Assembly: GCF_004684345.1 (NCBI RefSeq)
Contig: NZ_CP038469.1
Coordinates: 1,984,001-2,048,000, forward strand
Length of the DNA stretch: 64,000 nucleotides
Direction: 5' to 3'
Source of the DNA: Citrobacter tructae
Lineage (GTDB): Bacteria > Pseudomonadota > Gammaproteobacteria > Enterobacterales > Enterobacteriaceae
Under the pieces are notes generated by a model. That model saw nothing but the letters and a program-made list of their open reading frames with translations. It was not told the origin of the DNA and did not search any database. Both the position numbers and the translations under genes were made by a program. This document shows positions 24,985 to 33,785 of the stretch, piece by piece. Numbering within the stretch: the stretch's first letter is position 1; every line of letters begins with the position of its first letter.

Positions 24985-26208
24985 ATGTCTGTTTATAAGA
25001 TCCCTCTGAATCAAAATGTTCTGGAAGCCGCACAGGAACGTATCACCTGGACGCTTGAGACGCTACCTCGTGTGTGTGTCTCCTTCTCAGGCGGTAAAGA
25101 TTCAGGGCTAATGCTGCATCTGACGGCCACGATAGCCCGCCAGCTACATAAAAAAATTCACGTTTTATTTATAGACTGGGAAGCTCAATTTTCCTGCACT
25201 ATCGACTATGTACAGGCATTACGAAATGATTATTCCGATGTCATTGAGCAGTTTTATTGGGTTGCATTACCTCTCACTACGCAAAATTCACTCTCACAAT
25301 TTCAACCTGAATGGCAATGCTGGGAACCGAATACACAATGGGTTCGCCAACCACCAGAGGATGCGATTACCGACCCCGATTTTTTTCATTTCTATCAACC
25401 AGGAATGACCTTCGAACAATTCGTTCGCGAGTTCGCTGATTGGTTTTCAGAAAAACGCCCCGCCGCGATGTTGGTCGGGATCCGCGCCGATGAGTCATAT
25501 AATCGTTTTGTGGCTATTGCCAACTCGCATAAGCAACGCTTTTCCGATGATAAACCCTGGACTACCGCCGCGCCCGGAGGACACACCTGGTATATTTATC
25601 CAATATACGACTGGAAAACAGCCGATATATGGACATGGTTCGCTAAAACAAAAATGCAGTGCAACCCCTTGTATAATCTGATGTATCAGGCAGGTGTCCC
25701 AACACGGTATATGCGCATTTGCGAACCTTTCGGCCCAGAACAGCGCCAGGGTCTCTGGCTGTACCACGTTATTGAGCCGCAGCGATGGGCGGCAATGTGT
25801 GCCCGCGCGAGCGGCGTTAAAAGCGGAGGGATTTATGCCGGTCATGACAACCATTTTTATGGTCATCGGAAAATATTAAAACCTGAACATTTGAGCTGGC
25901 AAGATTATTCCATGTTGCTATTAAACAGCATGCCAGAACAGACCGCAGAGCACTATCGCAACAAAATCGCCGTCTATATACAGTGGTATAAGAAAAAAGG
26001 AATGGTTGACATTCCACAAAATCAGGAGGGTGATATTGGGTCCAAAGATATTCCCTCATGGCGGCGGATCTGCAAAGTACTGCTAAATAATGATTACTGG
26101 TGTCGGGCACTTTCATTCAGCCCAACAAAATCGACAAATTACCAACGTTATAACGAGCGCATGAAAACAAAACGCCAGGAATGGGGAATCTTATGCAACA
26201 GCGACTAA
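24985..26208 (+). CDS. ybdN: PAPS-reductase-like PP-loop protein YbdN
   Basis: A 407-residue protein with the PP-loop motif SFSGGKDSG (33-41) of the PAPS reductase/ATP-pyrophosphatase superfamily, plus a DUF3440-type C-terminal part. It aligns fully with E. coli YbdN and resembles IbrA. The superfamily activates substrates by adenylylation or reduces sulfonucleotides. Since cysH-type chemistry is not required here, the real substrate is unknown. The gene overlaps ybdM by 28 nt, so the two products probably act together. No membrane segment or signal peptide is visible. Confidence 0.88.
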   Translation: MSVYKIPLNQNVLEAAQERITWTLETLPRVCVSFSGGKDSGLMLHLTATIARQLHKKIHVLFIDWEAQFSCTIDYVQALRNDYSDVIEQFYWVALPLTTQNSLSQFQPEWQCWEPNTQWVRQPPEDAITDPDFFHFYQPGMTFEQFVREFADWFSEKRPAAMLVGIRADESYNRFVAIANSHKQRFSDDKPWTTAAPGGHTWYIYPIYDWKTADIWTWFAKTKMQCNPLYNLMYQAGVPTRYMRICEPFGPEQRQGLWLYHVIEPQRWAAMCARASGVKSGGIYAGHDNHFYGHRKILKPEHLSWQDYSMLLLNSMPEQTAEHYRNKIAVYIQWYKKKGMVDIPQNQEGDIGSKDIPSWRRICKVLLNNDYWCRALSFSPTKSTNYQRYNERMKTKRQEWGILCNSD

Positions 26209-26810
26209 CTCAGGAACTCACCGGTTTTCTTTCTGGTCTCTCAGAAGAAGAACGAATTGAAGCTATCAATGAATTTAGGATTGCAATACACAGTGTCAGC
26301 CCTTTTCGTGAAGAACCAGTAGATTGTGTTTTATGGGTCAAAAATGAGCATATCTCACCGAATGATTACAACCCTAATAACGTCGCCCCTCCAGAAAAAA
26401 AGCTGTTGCTAAAGTCTATCGAAGCGGATGGATTCACACAGCCTATTGTTGTGGTTCATTCAACAGAAGAACAGTATGAAATCATTGATGGTTTTCACCG
26501 ACATGAATTAGGCAAAAGTAAATCCTCGCTGAAATCGCGGCTTAAAGGTTATCTGCCTATCACCTGTTTACAGCGCGAACGCCACGAACGCATGGCCGCG
26601 ACAATTCGTCACAACCGTGCTCGCGGGCGTCATCAAATCCGCGCGATGTCTGAAATCGTCCGCGAACTGTCACAATTAGGCTGGAGCGATGAAAAAATAG
26701 GTAAAGATCTCGGGATGGATAGCGACGAGGTTTTACGTTTGAAGCAAATCAACGGCCTGCAAGAATTGTTTGCCGACCGTCGATTTTCCAAAGCCTGGAC
26801 AGTGAAATAG
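26181..26810 (+). CDS. ybdM: ParB/sulfiredoxin-fold protein YbdM
   Basis: A 209-residue protein with an N-terminal ParB-like domain. Motifs are LLKSIEADGFTQPIVV (about 75-91) and IIDGFHRHELGK (101-112), followed by a helical HTH-like segment (about 150-195, RHQIRAMSEIVRELSQLGW). It aligns with E. coli YbdM and resembles IbrB. ParB-fold domains of this type can bind nucleotides such as CTP or ATP. With YbdN it forms the recurrent PP-loop/ParB pair. It ends one base before the stop of the convergent ybdL gene, leaving no gap. Confidence 0.87.
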   Translation: MGNLMQQRLTQELTGFLSGLSEEERIEAINEFRIAIHSVSPFREEPVDCVLWVKNEHISPNDYNPNNVAPPEKKLLLKSIEADGFTQPIVVVHSTEEQYEIIDGFHRHELGKSKSSLKSRLKGYLPITCLQRERHERMAATIRHNRARGRHQIRAMSEIVRELSQLGWSDEKIGKDLGMDSDEVLRLKQINGLQELFADRRFSKAWTVK

Positions 26811-27971
26811 CTACAGTGCAGCCAGACGCTCTGCCGCTGCCAACAGCGTCGATTCTTGCTTGGCAAAACACAGGCGAATCAGTTTGTGTGGGAAAGGATC
26901 GGCGCAAAAAACAGACAGTGGGATCGCCGCAACGCCGACCGCTTTGGTCAGCCACTGACAAAATGCCACATCGTCAAGATGGGATACTGCGCTGTAATCG
27001 ATCAACAGAAAATACGTCCCTTCGCAGGGCAGGATTTCCAGCCGACTATCGCGTAGTGCGTTCACCAGCACGTCTCGCTTTTTCTGATAAAACGCGGGCA
27101 GGTCGCGGTAGTGCGTCGGGTCAGCCCGCAGCATATCCGCCAGTGCCAGTTGTGCCGGCGTATTGACCGAGAAAGTCAAATACTGATGCACTTTGCGTAA
27201 CTCTGCGCTAATGGATTTTGGCGCAACACAGTACCCCACCTTCCAGCCAGTCATATGGTAAGTCTTACCGAACGATGAGACGGCAACCGCACGCTCCCGC
27301 AATTGAGGATGCGCCAGTACGCTGGCATGTCCGTGGGCGGCAAAGCAAATATGCTCATAGACTTCATCGCTAACGACAAAGATTTCTCGTGTTTTAATGG
27401 CCTGCCACAGCGCAGCAAAATCCGCTTTTTGCCAGACAGTGGCAGAGGGATTGTGCGGTGTGTTGAGGATCACCAGTCGGGTACGCTCACTCAGCAACGC
27501 GGTAAATTCCTGCCAGTCCACGCGAAAAGACGGCGGTTGCAACGCAATACGTTTCACGATACCGCCAGATAGCGCCACCGCGGGTGCATAACTGTCGTAG
27601 CTCGGGTCAAAACAGATAACCTCATCGCCGGGGCGCACTAAGGCCGTAATAGCCGCGTACAGCGCTTCTGTCGCCCCCGCTGTCACTGTAATGTCACTAT
27701 CAGCGTCCGGTTTGTAGCCGTATAACTCGGCGGTTTTGTCAGCGATAGCTTCACGCAGCGACTGCACGCCCGTCATTGGCGCATATTGGTTCGCGCCTTG
27801 CGCCACATGATACGCCAGGCGCTCTTGCAGATAGTGTGGGCCGTCAAAATCAGGAAATCCCTGAGACAGGTTAATCGCCTGATGTTCCTGCGCAAGGGCA
27901 CTCATTTGCGAGAATATTGTGGTACCCAAATTGGGGAGTTTGCTCTGCACAATCAGCGAGTTATTACTCAT
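26811..27971 (-). CDS. ybdL: Methionine aminotransferase YbdL (PLP-dependent)
   Basis: A 386-residue fold-type I aminotransferase. The Schiff-base lysine is K236 in SSFGKTYHMTGWKVG. Other PLP-site segments are NLSQGFPDFDGP (34-45), NTPHNPS (170-176) and SDEVYEH (201-207). E. coli YbdL prefers methionine, then histidine and phenylalanine. The start at 27971 (MSNNSL) aligns with E. coli, while the longer frame to 28010 does not. Its promoter overlaps tandem MetJ boxes shared with divergent ybdH, supporting a role in methionine metabolism. Confidence 0.93.
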   Translation of the reverse strand: MSNNSLIVQSKLPNLGTTIFSQMSALAQEHQAINLSQGFPDFDGPHYLQERLAYHVAQGANQYAPMTGVQSLREAIADKTAELYGYKPDADSDITVTAGATEALYAAITALVRPGDEVICFDPSYDSYAPAVALSGGIVKRIALQPPSFRVDWQEFTALLSERTRLVILNTPHNPSATVWQKADFAALWQAIKTREIFVVSDEVYEHICFAAHGHASVLAHPQLRERAVAVSSFGKTYHMTGWKVGYCVAPKSISAELRKVHQYLTFSVNTPAQLALADMLRADPTHYRDLPAFYQKKRDVLVNALRDSRLEILPCEGTYFLLIDYSAVSHLDDVAFCQWLTKAVGVAAIPLSVFCADPFPHKLIRLCFAKQESTLLAAAERLAAL

Positions 27972-28011
27972 TATTGTTATCCTGACGTGTGATGTTGTGG
28001 TTGAAGCCACT

Positions 28012-28040
28012 ATAACACGATGTTAGTATTTGGCAATCAA
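28012..28040 (-). promoter_or_regulatory. Promoter of ybdL
   Basis: On the minus strand TTGATT (28035-28040), a 17-bp spacer and TGTTAT (28012-28017). The -35 abuts and shares one base with the MetJ operator, so repression by occlusion is expected. Confidence 0.6.
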
Positions 28041-28055
28041 GACGTTCAGACGTCT
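28040..28055. promoter_or_regulatory. Tandem MetJ boxes in the ybdL-ybdH gap
   Basis: Two adjacent 8-mers, AGACGTTC and AGACGTCT. The second is a perfect met box and the first matches 6 of 8. Tandem met boxes are the minimal MetJ operator, so both divergent genes are likely repressed by MetJ with S-adenosylmethionine. Confidence 0.8.
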
Positions 28056-28103
28056 ATATAAAAATAACCTGCGTGGACAGGACAGCCAAAAGGACAACAC
28101 AAC

Positions 28104-29192
28104 ATGAGTCATAGCGAAATTCGCGTCGTCACAGGCCCGGCCAACTATTTTTCCTACACCGGTAGCCTGTCCAGAGTGCATGATTTTTTCACCCCCGACC
28201 AGCTGTCGCGCGCCGTCTGGGTGTATGGCGAGCGCGCCATCGTCGCAGCACGACCTTTTCTGCCGGATGCATTTAATCTTGCCGGAGCGACACATCTGCT
28301 GTTTACCGGTCATTGCAGCGAAACTGACGTTCGCCAACTGGCCAACGATGCCGGAGATAACCGCAGCATGGTGATTGGCGTGGGCGGCGGCGCATTGCTC
28401 GATACCGCCAAAGCGCTGGCCCGTCGTCTCGGTTTACCTTTCGTGGCGATCCCAACCATTGCCGCAACCTGCGCGGCCTGGACGCCGCTCTCCGTGTGGT
28501 ACAACGATGCGGGTCAGGCACTGCACTTCGACATTTTCGATGATGCTAACTTTCTGGTGCTGGTGGATCCGCAGATAATACTCAATGCACCGGAGGAATA
28601 TTTACTGGCAGGGATCGGCGACACACTGGCGAAGTGGTACGAAGCGGTCGTTCTGGCACCACAGCCCGAAACGTTGCCGCTGACCGTACGTCTGGGGATC
28701 AACGGCGCGCTGGCAATCCGCGACGTGCTGCTCAGCAGCAGCGAACAAGCGCTGGACGATAAAAAACAGGGGAAACTCACTCAGGCTTTTTGCGATGTGG
28801 TGGATGCGATTATTGCTGGAGGCGGCATGGTCGGCGGTCTGGGCGAGCGTTACACTCGCGTGGCGGCGGCGCATTCGGTGCATAACGGCCTGACGGTACT
28901 TCCGCAGACCGAGAAATTTTTACACGGCACCAAAGTGGCCTACGGCATCCTGGTGCAAAGCGCGCTGCTGGGGCAAGATGATGTGCTGGCTCAGCTCACG
29001 TCGGCTTACCAACGTTTCAATCTCCCCACCCGTCTGGCCCAGTTAGACGTGGATATTGATAATCGCGCTGAGATCGATAAGGTCATCGCGCATACCCTGC
29101 GCCCAGTAGAATCTATTCACGCGCTGTCGGTGGCGTTAACGCCGGAAACGCTGCGCAAGGCTTTTGAGAAGGTAGAGGCATTTACGCTTTAA
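28104..29192 (+). CDS. ybdH: Hydroxycarboxylate dehydrogenase YbdH (HcxA)
   Basis: A 362-residue member of the iron-type alcohol/glycerol dehydrogenase family. The nucleotide-binding GVGGGALLDTAKALA (near 92-106) and metal-site segments GIGDTLAKWYEA and AAAHSVHNGL are visible. E. coli HcxA reduces 2-oxo acids such as 2-oxobutyrate and 2-oxoglutarate to hydroxy acids with NADPH. Pairing with ybdL under MetJ suggests it handles the 2-oxo acid formed by methionine transamination; that link is inference. It ends against the convergent ybdD gene with no gap. Confidence 0.92.
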   Translation: MSHSEIRVVTGPANYFSYTGSLSRVHDFFTPDQLSRAVWVYGERAIVAARPFLPDAFNLAGATHLLFTGHCSETDVRQLANDAGDNRSMVIGVGGGALLDTAKALARRLGLPFVAIPTIAATCAAWTPLSVWYNDAGQALHFDIFDDANFLVLVDPQIILNAPEEYLLAGIGDTLAKWYEAVVLAPQPETLPLTVRLGINGALAIRDVLLSSSEQALDDKKQGKLTQAFCDVVDAIIAGGGMVGGLGERYTRVAAAHSVHNGLTVLPQTEKFLHGTKVAYGILVQSALLGQDDVLAQLTSAYQRFNLPTRLAQLDVDIDNRAEIDKVIAHTLRPVESIHALSVALTPETLRKAFEKVEAFTL

Positions 29193-29390
29193 TCAACAGC
29201 ACTTCGCGCCGCCTTTGCCCCCATAGCGTGCATCTTGTCGCTCACGGAAGAATTCTTCGTAAGTCATTGGCGTCTGGTCCGGGTGTGTGATGCGCATATG
29301 CTCAACATAGTTGTCATAATCTGGCACGCCAATCATCAGGCGGGCGGTTTGGCCTAAATATTTCCCGGCTTTTGCGAGTGTTTCAAACAT
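29193..29390 (-). CDS. ybdD: YbdD, small partner protein of CstA
   Basis: A 65-residue protein of the YbdD/YjiX family, ending in KCC. The start at 29390 (MFETLAKAGKYLGQ) aligns exactly with E. coli YbdD; the longer frame to 29423 would start within the preceding stem-loop. It contains no membrane helix. Genes of this family accompany CstA/BtsT transporters. YjiX and YbdD are thought to be needed for transport activity, though the mechanism is unclear. It is downstream of cstA on the same strand, 63 nt away. Confidence 0.92.
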   Translation of the reverse strand: MFETLAKAGKYLGQTARLMIGVPDYDNYVEHMRITHPDQTPMTYEEFFRERQDARYGGKGGAKCC

Positions 29391-29412
29391 AGTCATTCCC
29401 TGCAATACAAAC

Positions 29413-29435
29413 GCCCTCCCCATTCAGGAGAGGGC
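29413..29435 (-). other. Stem-loop between cstA and ybdD
   Basis: On the minus strand GCCCTC(T)CC pairs with GG(G)GAGGGC around a 5-nt loop, followed by a GTTTGTATT tail. It could partly terminate the cstA message and so set the CstA:YbdD ratio, or protect the 3' end of cstA mRNA. Confidence 0.55.
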
Positions 29436-29453
29436 TTGTGGATTAAGAGAATA

Positions 29454-31559
29454 TTAGTGCGCGCCTTTCGCCTGCGCCACAATCTCTTCAACATTCTCTG
29501 GCATTGGCTCGTACGGCGTTTCTTTCGAGGTCGGTTTGTCCTCTTTCAGCGCCGCCAGCGCCGTTTTAATAGAGAACAGACCCAGTACCACCACGACAAC
29601 CATGAAGAAGACAGTCAGCCCGGCGTCAAGACGGTTGTTAAATACCAGTTGCGTGAGCTGTGACTGAGTATATTGCGCCGGAATGTTACCGCTGTCGATC
29701 ATCGCCTGGAACTTGTTAGCGATAGCCAGGAAGCCGATTTTTGTATCCGGGCTAAACGCTTTTTGCCAGCCGGCGGTCAGGGTACAAATCAGCAGCCAGG
29801 ACGTTGGAACCAGCGCCACCCATGCGTAGCGCTGACGTTTCATCTTGAACAACACCACCGCACACAGCATCAGCGCCATACCGGCCAGCATCTGATTGGC
29901 AATACCAAACAGCGGCCACAGAGTGTTGATACCGCCTAATGGGTCAACCACGCCCTGATGCAGGAAGTAGCCCCAGGCCAGCACACACAGCGCCGTCGCC
30001 AGCAGGTTAGCCGGCAGCGAGTCGGTTCGTTTAAGCCCTGGGCTGATAACGCCCAGCAGGTCCTGCAGCATAAAGCGCGCAGCACGCGTACCGGCATCGA
30101 CCGCAGTCAGAATAAACAGTGCTTCGAACAGAATGGCGAAGTGATACCAGAACGAGACATCCATCATGCCGCCCAGCGCACCGTGCAGAATGTAGGCCAT
30201 CCCCACCGCCAACGTAGGCGCACCGCCCGCACGGGAAATGATAGATTGCTCACCCACTTCATTGGCGATTTGATGCAGAGTATCCGGGGTAATTGCAAAG
30301 CCCCAGCTACTGACCACCTGCGCCGCAGAAGCTACCACATCAACCGTACCCGCAGGTGCCAGCACCGCCATCGGGCTGTTCATCGCGAAGTACACGCCCG
30401 GATCGATGATACACGCGGAGACCAGCGCCATAATGGCAACAAAGGACTCCATCAGCATCCCGCCGTAGCCGATAAAACAAGCCTGTCCTTCATTCGCCAG
30501 CATCTTCGGCGTGGTGCCGGAAGCAATCAGCGCATGGAAGCCAGAAACCGCCCCGCAGGCAATGGTAATAAACAGGAACGGGAACAGGTTACCCGTCCAA
30601 ACCGGACCGGTACCGTCAACGAACTTGGTTAACGCAGGCATGGTCAGCGTTGGGCGCATGATCAGAATACCCACTGCCAGACCAACAATAGTCCCAATTT
30701 TCAGGAAGGTAGAGAGGTAGTCGCGCGGTGCCAGCAGCAGCCATACCGGCAGCACCGCAGCCACAAAACCATAACCCACCAGCATCCAGGTTAGCTGTAC
30801 GCCAGTAAAGTCAAAATACGGTGCCCAAGTTGGGCTCTCAGCCACCCAGCCGCCGGAAATAATGGCAAACACCAGGAACACCAGGCCGATAATCGACACT
30901 TCGCCAATACGACCCGGGCGCAGATAGCGCAGATAAACGCCCATAAAGATCGCCAGCGGGATGGTAAACGCCACGGTGTAGGTTCCCCACGGGCTGTGAG
31001 TCAGCGCTTTCACGACGATCATCGCCAGCACCGCCAGGATAATCACCATAATCATAAAGCAGGCCACCAGCGCAATCACGCCCGCCGTTGGACCCATCTC
31101 TTCTTTCACCAGTTCGCCAAGGGAACGACCATCGCGACGGGTGGATACAAATAGCACCATAAAGTCCTGCACTGCACCCGCCAGCACCACCCCAGCCAGC
31201 AGCCAGATCATGCCCGGCAGGTAGCCCATTTGCGCTGCCAGCACCGGCCCGACTAACGGCCCCGCCCCTGCGATCGCCGCAAAATGGTGGCCAAACAAGA
31301 CTTTTTTATCGGTAGGAACGTAATCCAGACCGTCGTTATGCCGCACCGCTGGCGTCATACGCGTTGGGTCCAGCGCCAGCACATTTTTCGCGATGTACAG
31401 GCCATAAAAACGGTAGGCAATAAGATAGACACAGACCGACGCCACCACAATCCACAGCGCGTTGATCTGTTCACCACGGTTTAACGCAATATATCCCAGG
31501 GCAAATGCTCCGATAACGGAGAGCAATGTCCAGAGGAGGTATTTCCCTGAATTATTCAT
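29454..31559 (-). CDS. cstA: CstA, carbon-starvation-induced transporter (pyruvate/peptide)
   Basis: A 701-residue inner-membrane protein with about 16-18 hydrophobic helices, aligning end to end with E. coli CstA. First described as a peptide transporter induced by carbon starvation, it is now also regarded as a pyruvate:H+ symporter. Conserved blocks include GHHFAAIAGAGPLVGPVLAA and GGAPTLAVGMAYILHG. A CRP-like site sits about 120 bp upstream, fitting carbon-starvation control. CsrA represses cstA translation in E. coli; I could not confirm the CsrA sites. Confidence 0.95.
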   Translation of the reverse strand: MNNSGKYLLWTLLSVIGAFALGYIALNRGEQINALWIVVASVCVYLIAYRFYGLYIAKNVLALDPTRMTPAVRHNDGLDYVPTDKKVLFGHHFAAIAGAGPLVGPVLAAQMGYLPGMIWLLAGVVLAGAVQDFMVLFVSTRRDGRSLGELVKEEMGPTAGVIALVACFMIMVIILAVLAMIVVKALTHSPWGTYTVAFTIPLAIFMGVYLRYLRPGRIGEVSIIGLVFLVFAIISGGWVAESPTWAPYFDFTGVQLTWMLVGYGFVAAVLPVWLLLAPRDYLSTFLKIGTIVGLAVGILIMRPTLTMPALTKFVDGTGPVWTGNLFPFLFITIACGAVSGFHALIASGTTPKMLANEGQACFIGYGGMLMESFVAIMALVSACIIDPGVYFAMNSPMAVLAPAGTVDVVASAAQVVSSWGFAITPDTLHQIANEVGEQSIISRAGGAPTLAVGMAYILHGALGGMMDVSFWYHFAILFEALFILTAVDAGTRAARFMLQDLLGVISPGLKRTDSLPANLLATALCVLAWGYFLHQGVVDPLGGINTLWPLFGIANQMLAGMALMLCAVVLFKMKRQRYAWVALVPTSWLLICTLTAGWQKAFSPDTKIGFLAIANKFQAMIDSGNIPAQYTQSQLTQLVFNNRLDAGLTVFFMVVVVVLGLFSIKTALAALKEDKPTSKETPYEPMPENVEEIVAQAKGAH

Positions 31560-31680
31560 AGTTGTTGTCCGTTTGCGTGATCCAGAAAGATGTTACATTT
31601 TGTTTCTATAACACCTTTTCTGAATTTAACAACCTGACAACCACATAAACCCGAGACACCACTGACTATTTACATTGCAG

Positions 31681-31696
31681 TGTTAACTAGATCACT
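31681..31696 (-). promoter_or_regulatory. CRP-like site upstream of cstA
   Basis: On the minus strand AGTGA-TCTAGT-TAACA matches the CRP core TGTGA-N6-TCACA at 8 of 10 positions. E. coli cstA requires cAMP-CRP. I could not assign a confident -10. Confidence 0.55.
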
Positions 31697-31743
31697 TCAT
31701 TTACCTGTTAACCCTGCAATTTCATTTTACGTTGTCGACAATG

Positions 31744-32157
31744 TCACCCCATCACCGCCGTGCCTAAACGGCAGGTACAGCAGCGACGTCCCTGCTCATC
31801 AAAGATGACGATTTCCCAGCTCTGATTCTGACGTCCGAGATGCAGCGGCTGACACACTCCGCGCACTTTTCCCTGCGATACCGCACGATGGTGCGTGGCA
31901 TTGAGTTCCGTACCGACCACACATTGTCCGTCGCGGGTCATCAGGTAGCCCGCCATCGATCCCAGCGTTTCAGCCAGCGCCGCCGACGCGCCGCCGTGCA
32001 GCAGGCCAAACGGCTGATGGGTGCGGCTGTCCACCGGCATTTCGGCTTCCAGCACGTCATCGCCCAGACGGGTATAGACAATAGCCAAATGCGCCACCAG
32101 CGTGTTCTGGCTGGTCGCATTGAGTTCATCGAGCGTGAGGTGTCGTTTCCAGATCAT
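31744..32157 (-). CDS. entH: EntH (YbdB), proofreading thioesterase of enterobactin synthesis
   Basis: A 137-residue hotdog-fold thioesterase. Family residues are Q48, H54 and the catalytic E63 in HQPFGLLHGGASAALAE. It removes wrongly loaded aryl groups from the EntB carrier domain, keeping the assembly line clear. It is the last gene of the entCEBAH operon and starts 2 nt after the entA stop. Length and sequence match the E. coli protein. Confidence 0.95.
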   Translation of the reverse strand: MIWKRHLTLDELNATSQNTLVAHLAIVYTRLGDDVLEAEMPVDSRTHQPFGLLHGGASAALAETLGSMAGYLMTRDGQCVVGTELNATHHRAVSQGKVRGVCQPLHLGRQNQSWEIVIFDEQGRRCCTCRLGTAVMG

Positions 32158-32159
32158 CG

Positions 32160-32915
32160 TTACGCTCCCAGCGTCGAGCCGCCGTCCACCACGATATCCT
32201 GCAAGGTGATATGGCTGGCCAGATCGGAGGCGAGGAATAAAATAGTGTTGGCGATTTCCTGCGGACGGGCGATTTTTCCCAGCGGAATGCCGAGCTTAAA
32301 TTGCTCGCCAAACCCGCGAATACGCTGCTGTTCCGCATCGTCATTGACCCACAGCGTGCGCTGCATATCGGTGTCGGTCGAGCCCGGCGAAACCACATTA
32401 CAGCGCACACCGCTAGCCGACAGCTCCAGACCGACGGTCAATGCCAGGCTTTTCAGTGCGGCTTTTGACGCGCCATAAGCGCTCATGCCGATGCGTGGCG
32501 TATGTGCCGCATCCGATGCAACGGTGACAATCGCCCCACCCTGCTGACGGCGAAACTGTGCCATGGTGTGCTGAAACAGGTTGAACGCGCCGCCAACGTT
32601 GACGGCGAAGGTTTGCTGCCAGTCCTCAACGCTGAGTGCATCGGTTGGTCCCATACGCAGGATCCCTGCGGCATTGACCAACACATCCAGCCGCTCGGTG
32701 TTCGCCATCAGACGCCCACACACCTGTGCCACCTGCTGCGCGTTCGCGACGTCCATCACCTCAGTGGCAAACGGGTATTCGACTGAAGAGAACTCACGAT
32801 CAAACCCGATCACCCGCGCGCCCGCGTCAACAAACGCCAGCGCCGTGGTGTAGCCAATGCCTTTACCCGCACCGGTGACCCAGACGGTTTTACCGACAAA
32901 ATCGAATCCAGCCAT
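32160..32915 (-). CDS. entA: 2,3-dihydro-2,3-dihydroxybenzoate dehydrogenase EntA
   Basis: A 251-residue short-chain dehydrogenase using NAD+ to form 2,3-dihydroxybenzoate, the catechol of enterobactin. The Rossmann motif TGAGKGIG (about 13-20), NAAG, the catalytic Ser and the YGASK pair are visible. I set the start at 32915, where ATG overlaps the entB stop (TAATG) and GAGGTGAAG precedes it; the longer frame would begin inside entB. The N-terminus MAGFDFVGK is three residues longer than in E. coli. Confidence 0.95.
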   Translation of the reverse strand: MAGFDFVGKTVWVTGAGKGIGYTTALAFVDAGARVIGFDREFSSVEYPFATEVMDVANAQQVAQVCGRLMANTERLDVLVNAAGILRMGPTDALSVEDWQQTFAVNVGGAFNLFQHTMAQFRRQQGGAIVTVASDAAHTPRIGMSAYGASKAALKSLALTVGLELSASGVRCNVVSPGSTDTDMQRTLWVNDDAEQQRIRGFGEQFKLGIPLGKIARPQEIANTILFLASDLASHITLQDIVVDGGSTLGA

Positions 32916-33772
32916 TACTTCACCTCGCGGGAAAGCAGTTTCCACCAGGCATCAATGGTCGGATTTTTCGCCAGCATGACGAAGTCGATATCGCCATGCA
33001 CTTTGCGCCAGCGAGCAGCCAACGCCATCATACGTACCGAATCCAGACCGTAGTCGATCAGGTTTTCGTCATCCAACGGCTCGTCGGACTCATCCAGCAA
33101 CGGCAGAATAACGCTGCGTAGCGCCTCTTTGCTGGCGGGCACCGGCGTCGGCAATAAATCCTGCGTCATCACCACCCGACCAGAACGTCCTGCCACATAT
33201 TTCAGCGACATCAGGTGTTCGTCGCGACTAAAGTCTGCCAGCGCATCGGCCACCATAAACGGCTTGATGTCGCGCATGAACGCGTCGGTTGCCGTGGTCA
33301 TACAGCCAATATGCGCGTAGACGCCGGTAATAATCAGCTGATTACGCCCGGTCTCTTTCAGCATCACTTCCAGCGGGGAGCGATGAAACGCGCTGTAGCG
33401 CCACTTCACCAGGAGGGTATCCGCTTCATCCGGTGCCAGTGCCGCAACGATTTTCTGCTGTTCAGGTGAGCGCGTCAGTCCCGGTCCCCACATATCGTTC
33501 AGCAGTGCGCGGTCTTCATCGCTCTGTTCCTTTGGCTGGGCGGTGTAATAGACCGGAATGTTATGCGCTTTGCAGTACTGGCGTAGAGCGGCGATATTGG
33601 CTACCACCTGCTCCATCATCGGGCAGTTATCGCCCCAAAAACGGATAAAGTAGTCCTGCATGTCATGGATTAGCAGTGCAGCGCGCTCAGGTTCAAATGC
33701 CCAGTCAACTTTGTTGGCTGGAATATCAAGCGCCGTGGGCAGCACATAAGCCTGCAGTTTAGGAATTGCCAT
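32915..33772 (-). CDS. entB: EntB, isochorismatase and aryl carrier protein
   Basis: A bifunctional 285-residue protein. Residues 1-210 form the isochorismatase that releases pyruvate from isochorismate. The C-terminal 75 residues are an aryl carrier domain with the phosphopantetheine serine near 245 in DYGLDSVRMM. EntD modifies that serine, EntE loads 2,3-dihydroxybenzoate on it, and EntF then takes the aryl group. The gene starts 13 nt after entE. A one-base overlap couples it to entA. Confidence 0.96.
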   Translation of the reverse strand: MAIPKLQAYVLPTALDIPANKVDWAFEPERAALLIHDMQDYFIRFWGDNCPMMEQVVANIAALRQYCKAHNIPVYYTAQPKEQSDEDRALLNDMWGPGLTRSPEQQKIVAALAPDEADTLLVKWRYSAFHRSPLEVMLKETGRNQLIITGVYAHIGCMTTATDAFMRDIKPFMVADALADFSRDEHLMSLKYVAGRSGRVVMTQDLLPTPVPASKEALRSVILPLLDESDEPLDDENLIDYGLDSVRMMALAARWRKVHGDIDFVMLAKNPTIDAWWKLLSREVK

Positions 33773-33785
33773 CTCTTTTTCTCCT

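Noticed and set aside
29958..30632. 224-codon open frame on the plus strand inside cstA
   Set aside because: Gln/Arg/His-rich translation typical of antisense shadows of membrane protein genes; cstA is complete on the other strand.
31840..32478. 212-codon open frame on the plus strand across entH and entA
   Set aside because: It spans the antisense of two conserved genes and their junction, with no ribosome site and no recognisable domain.
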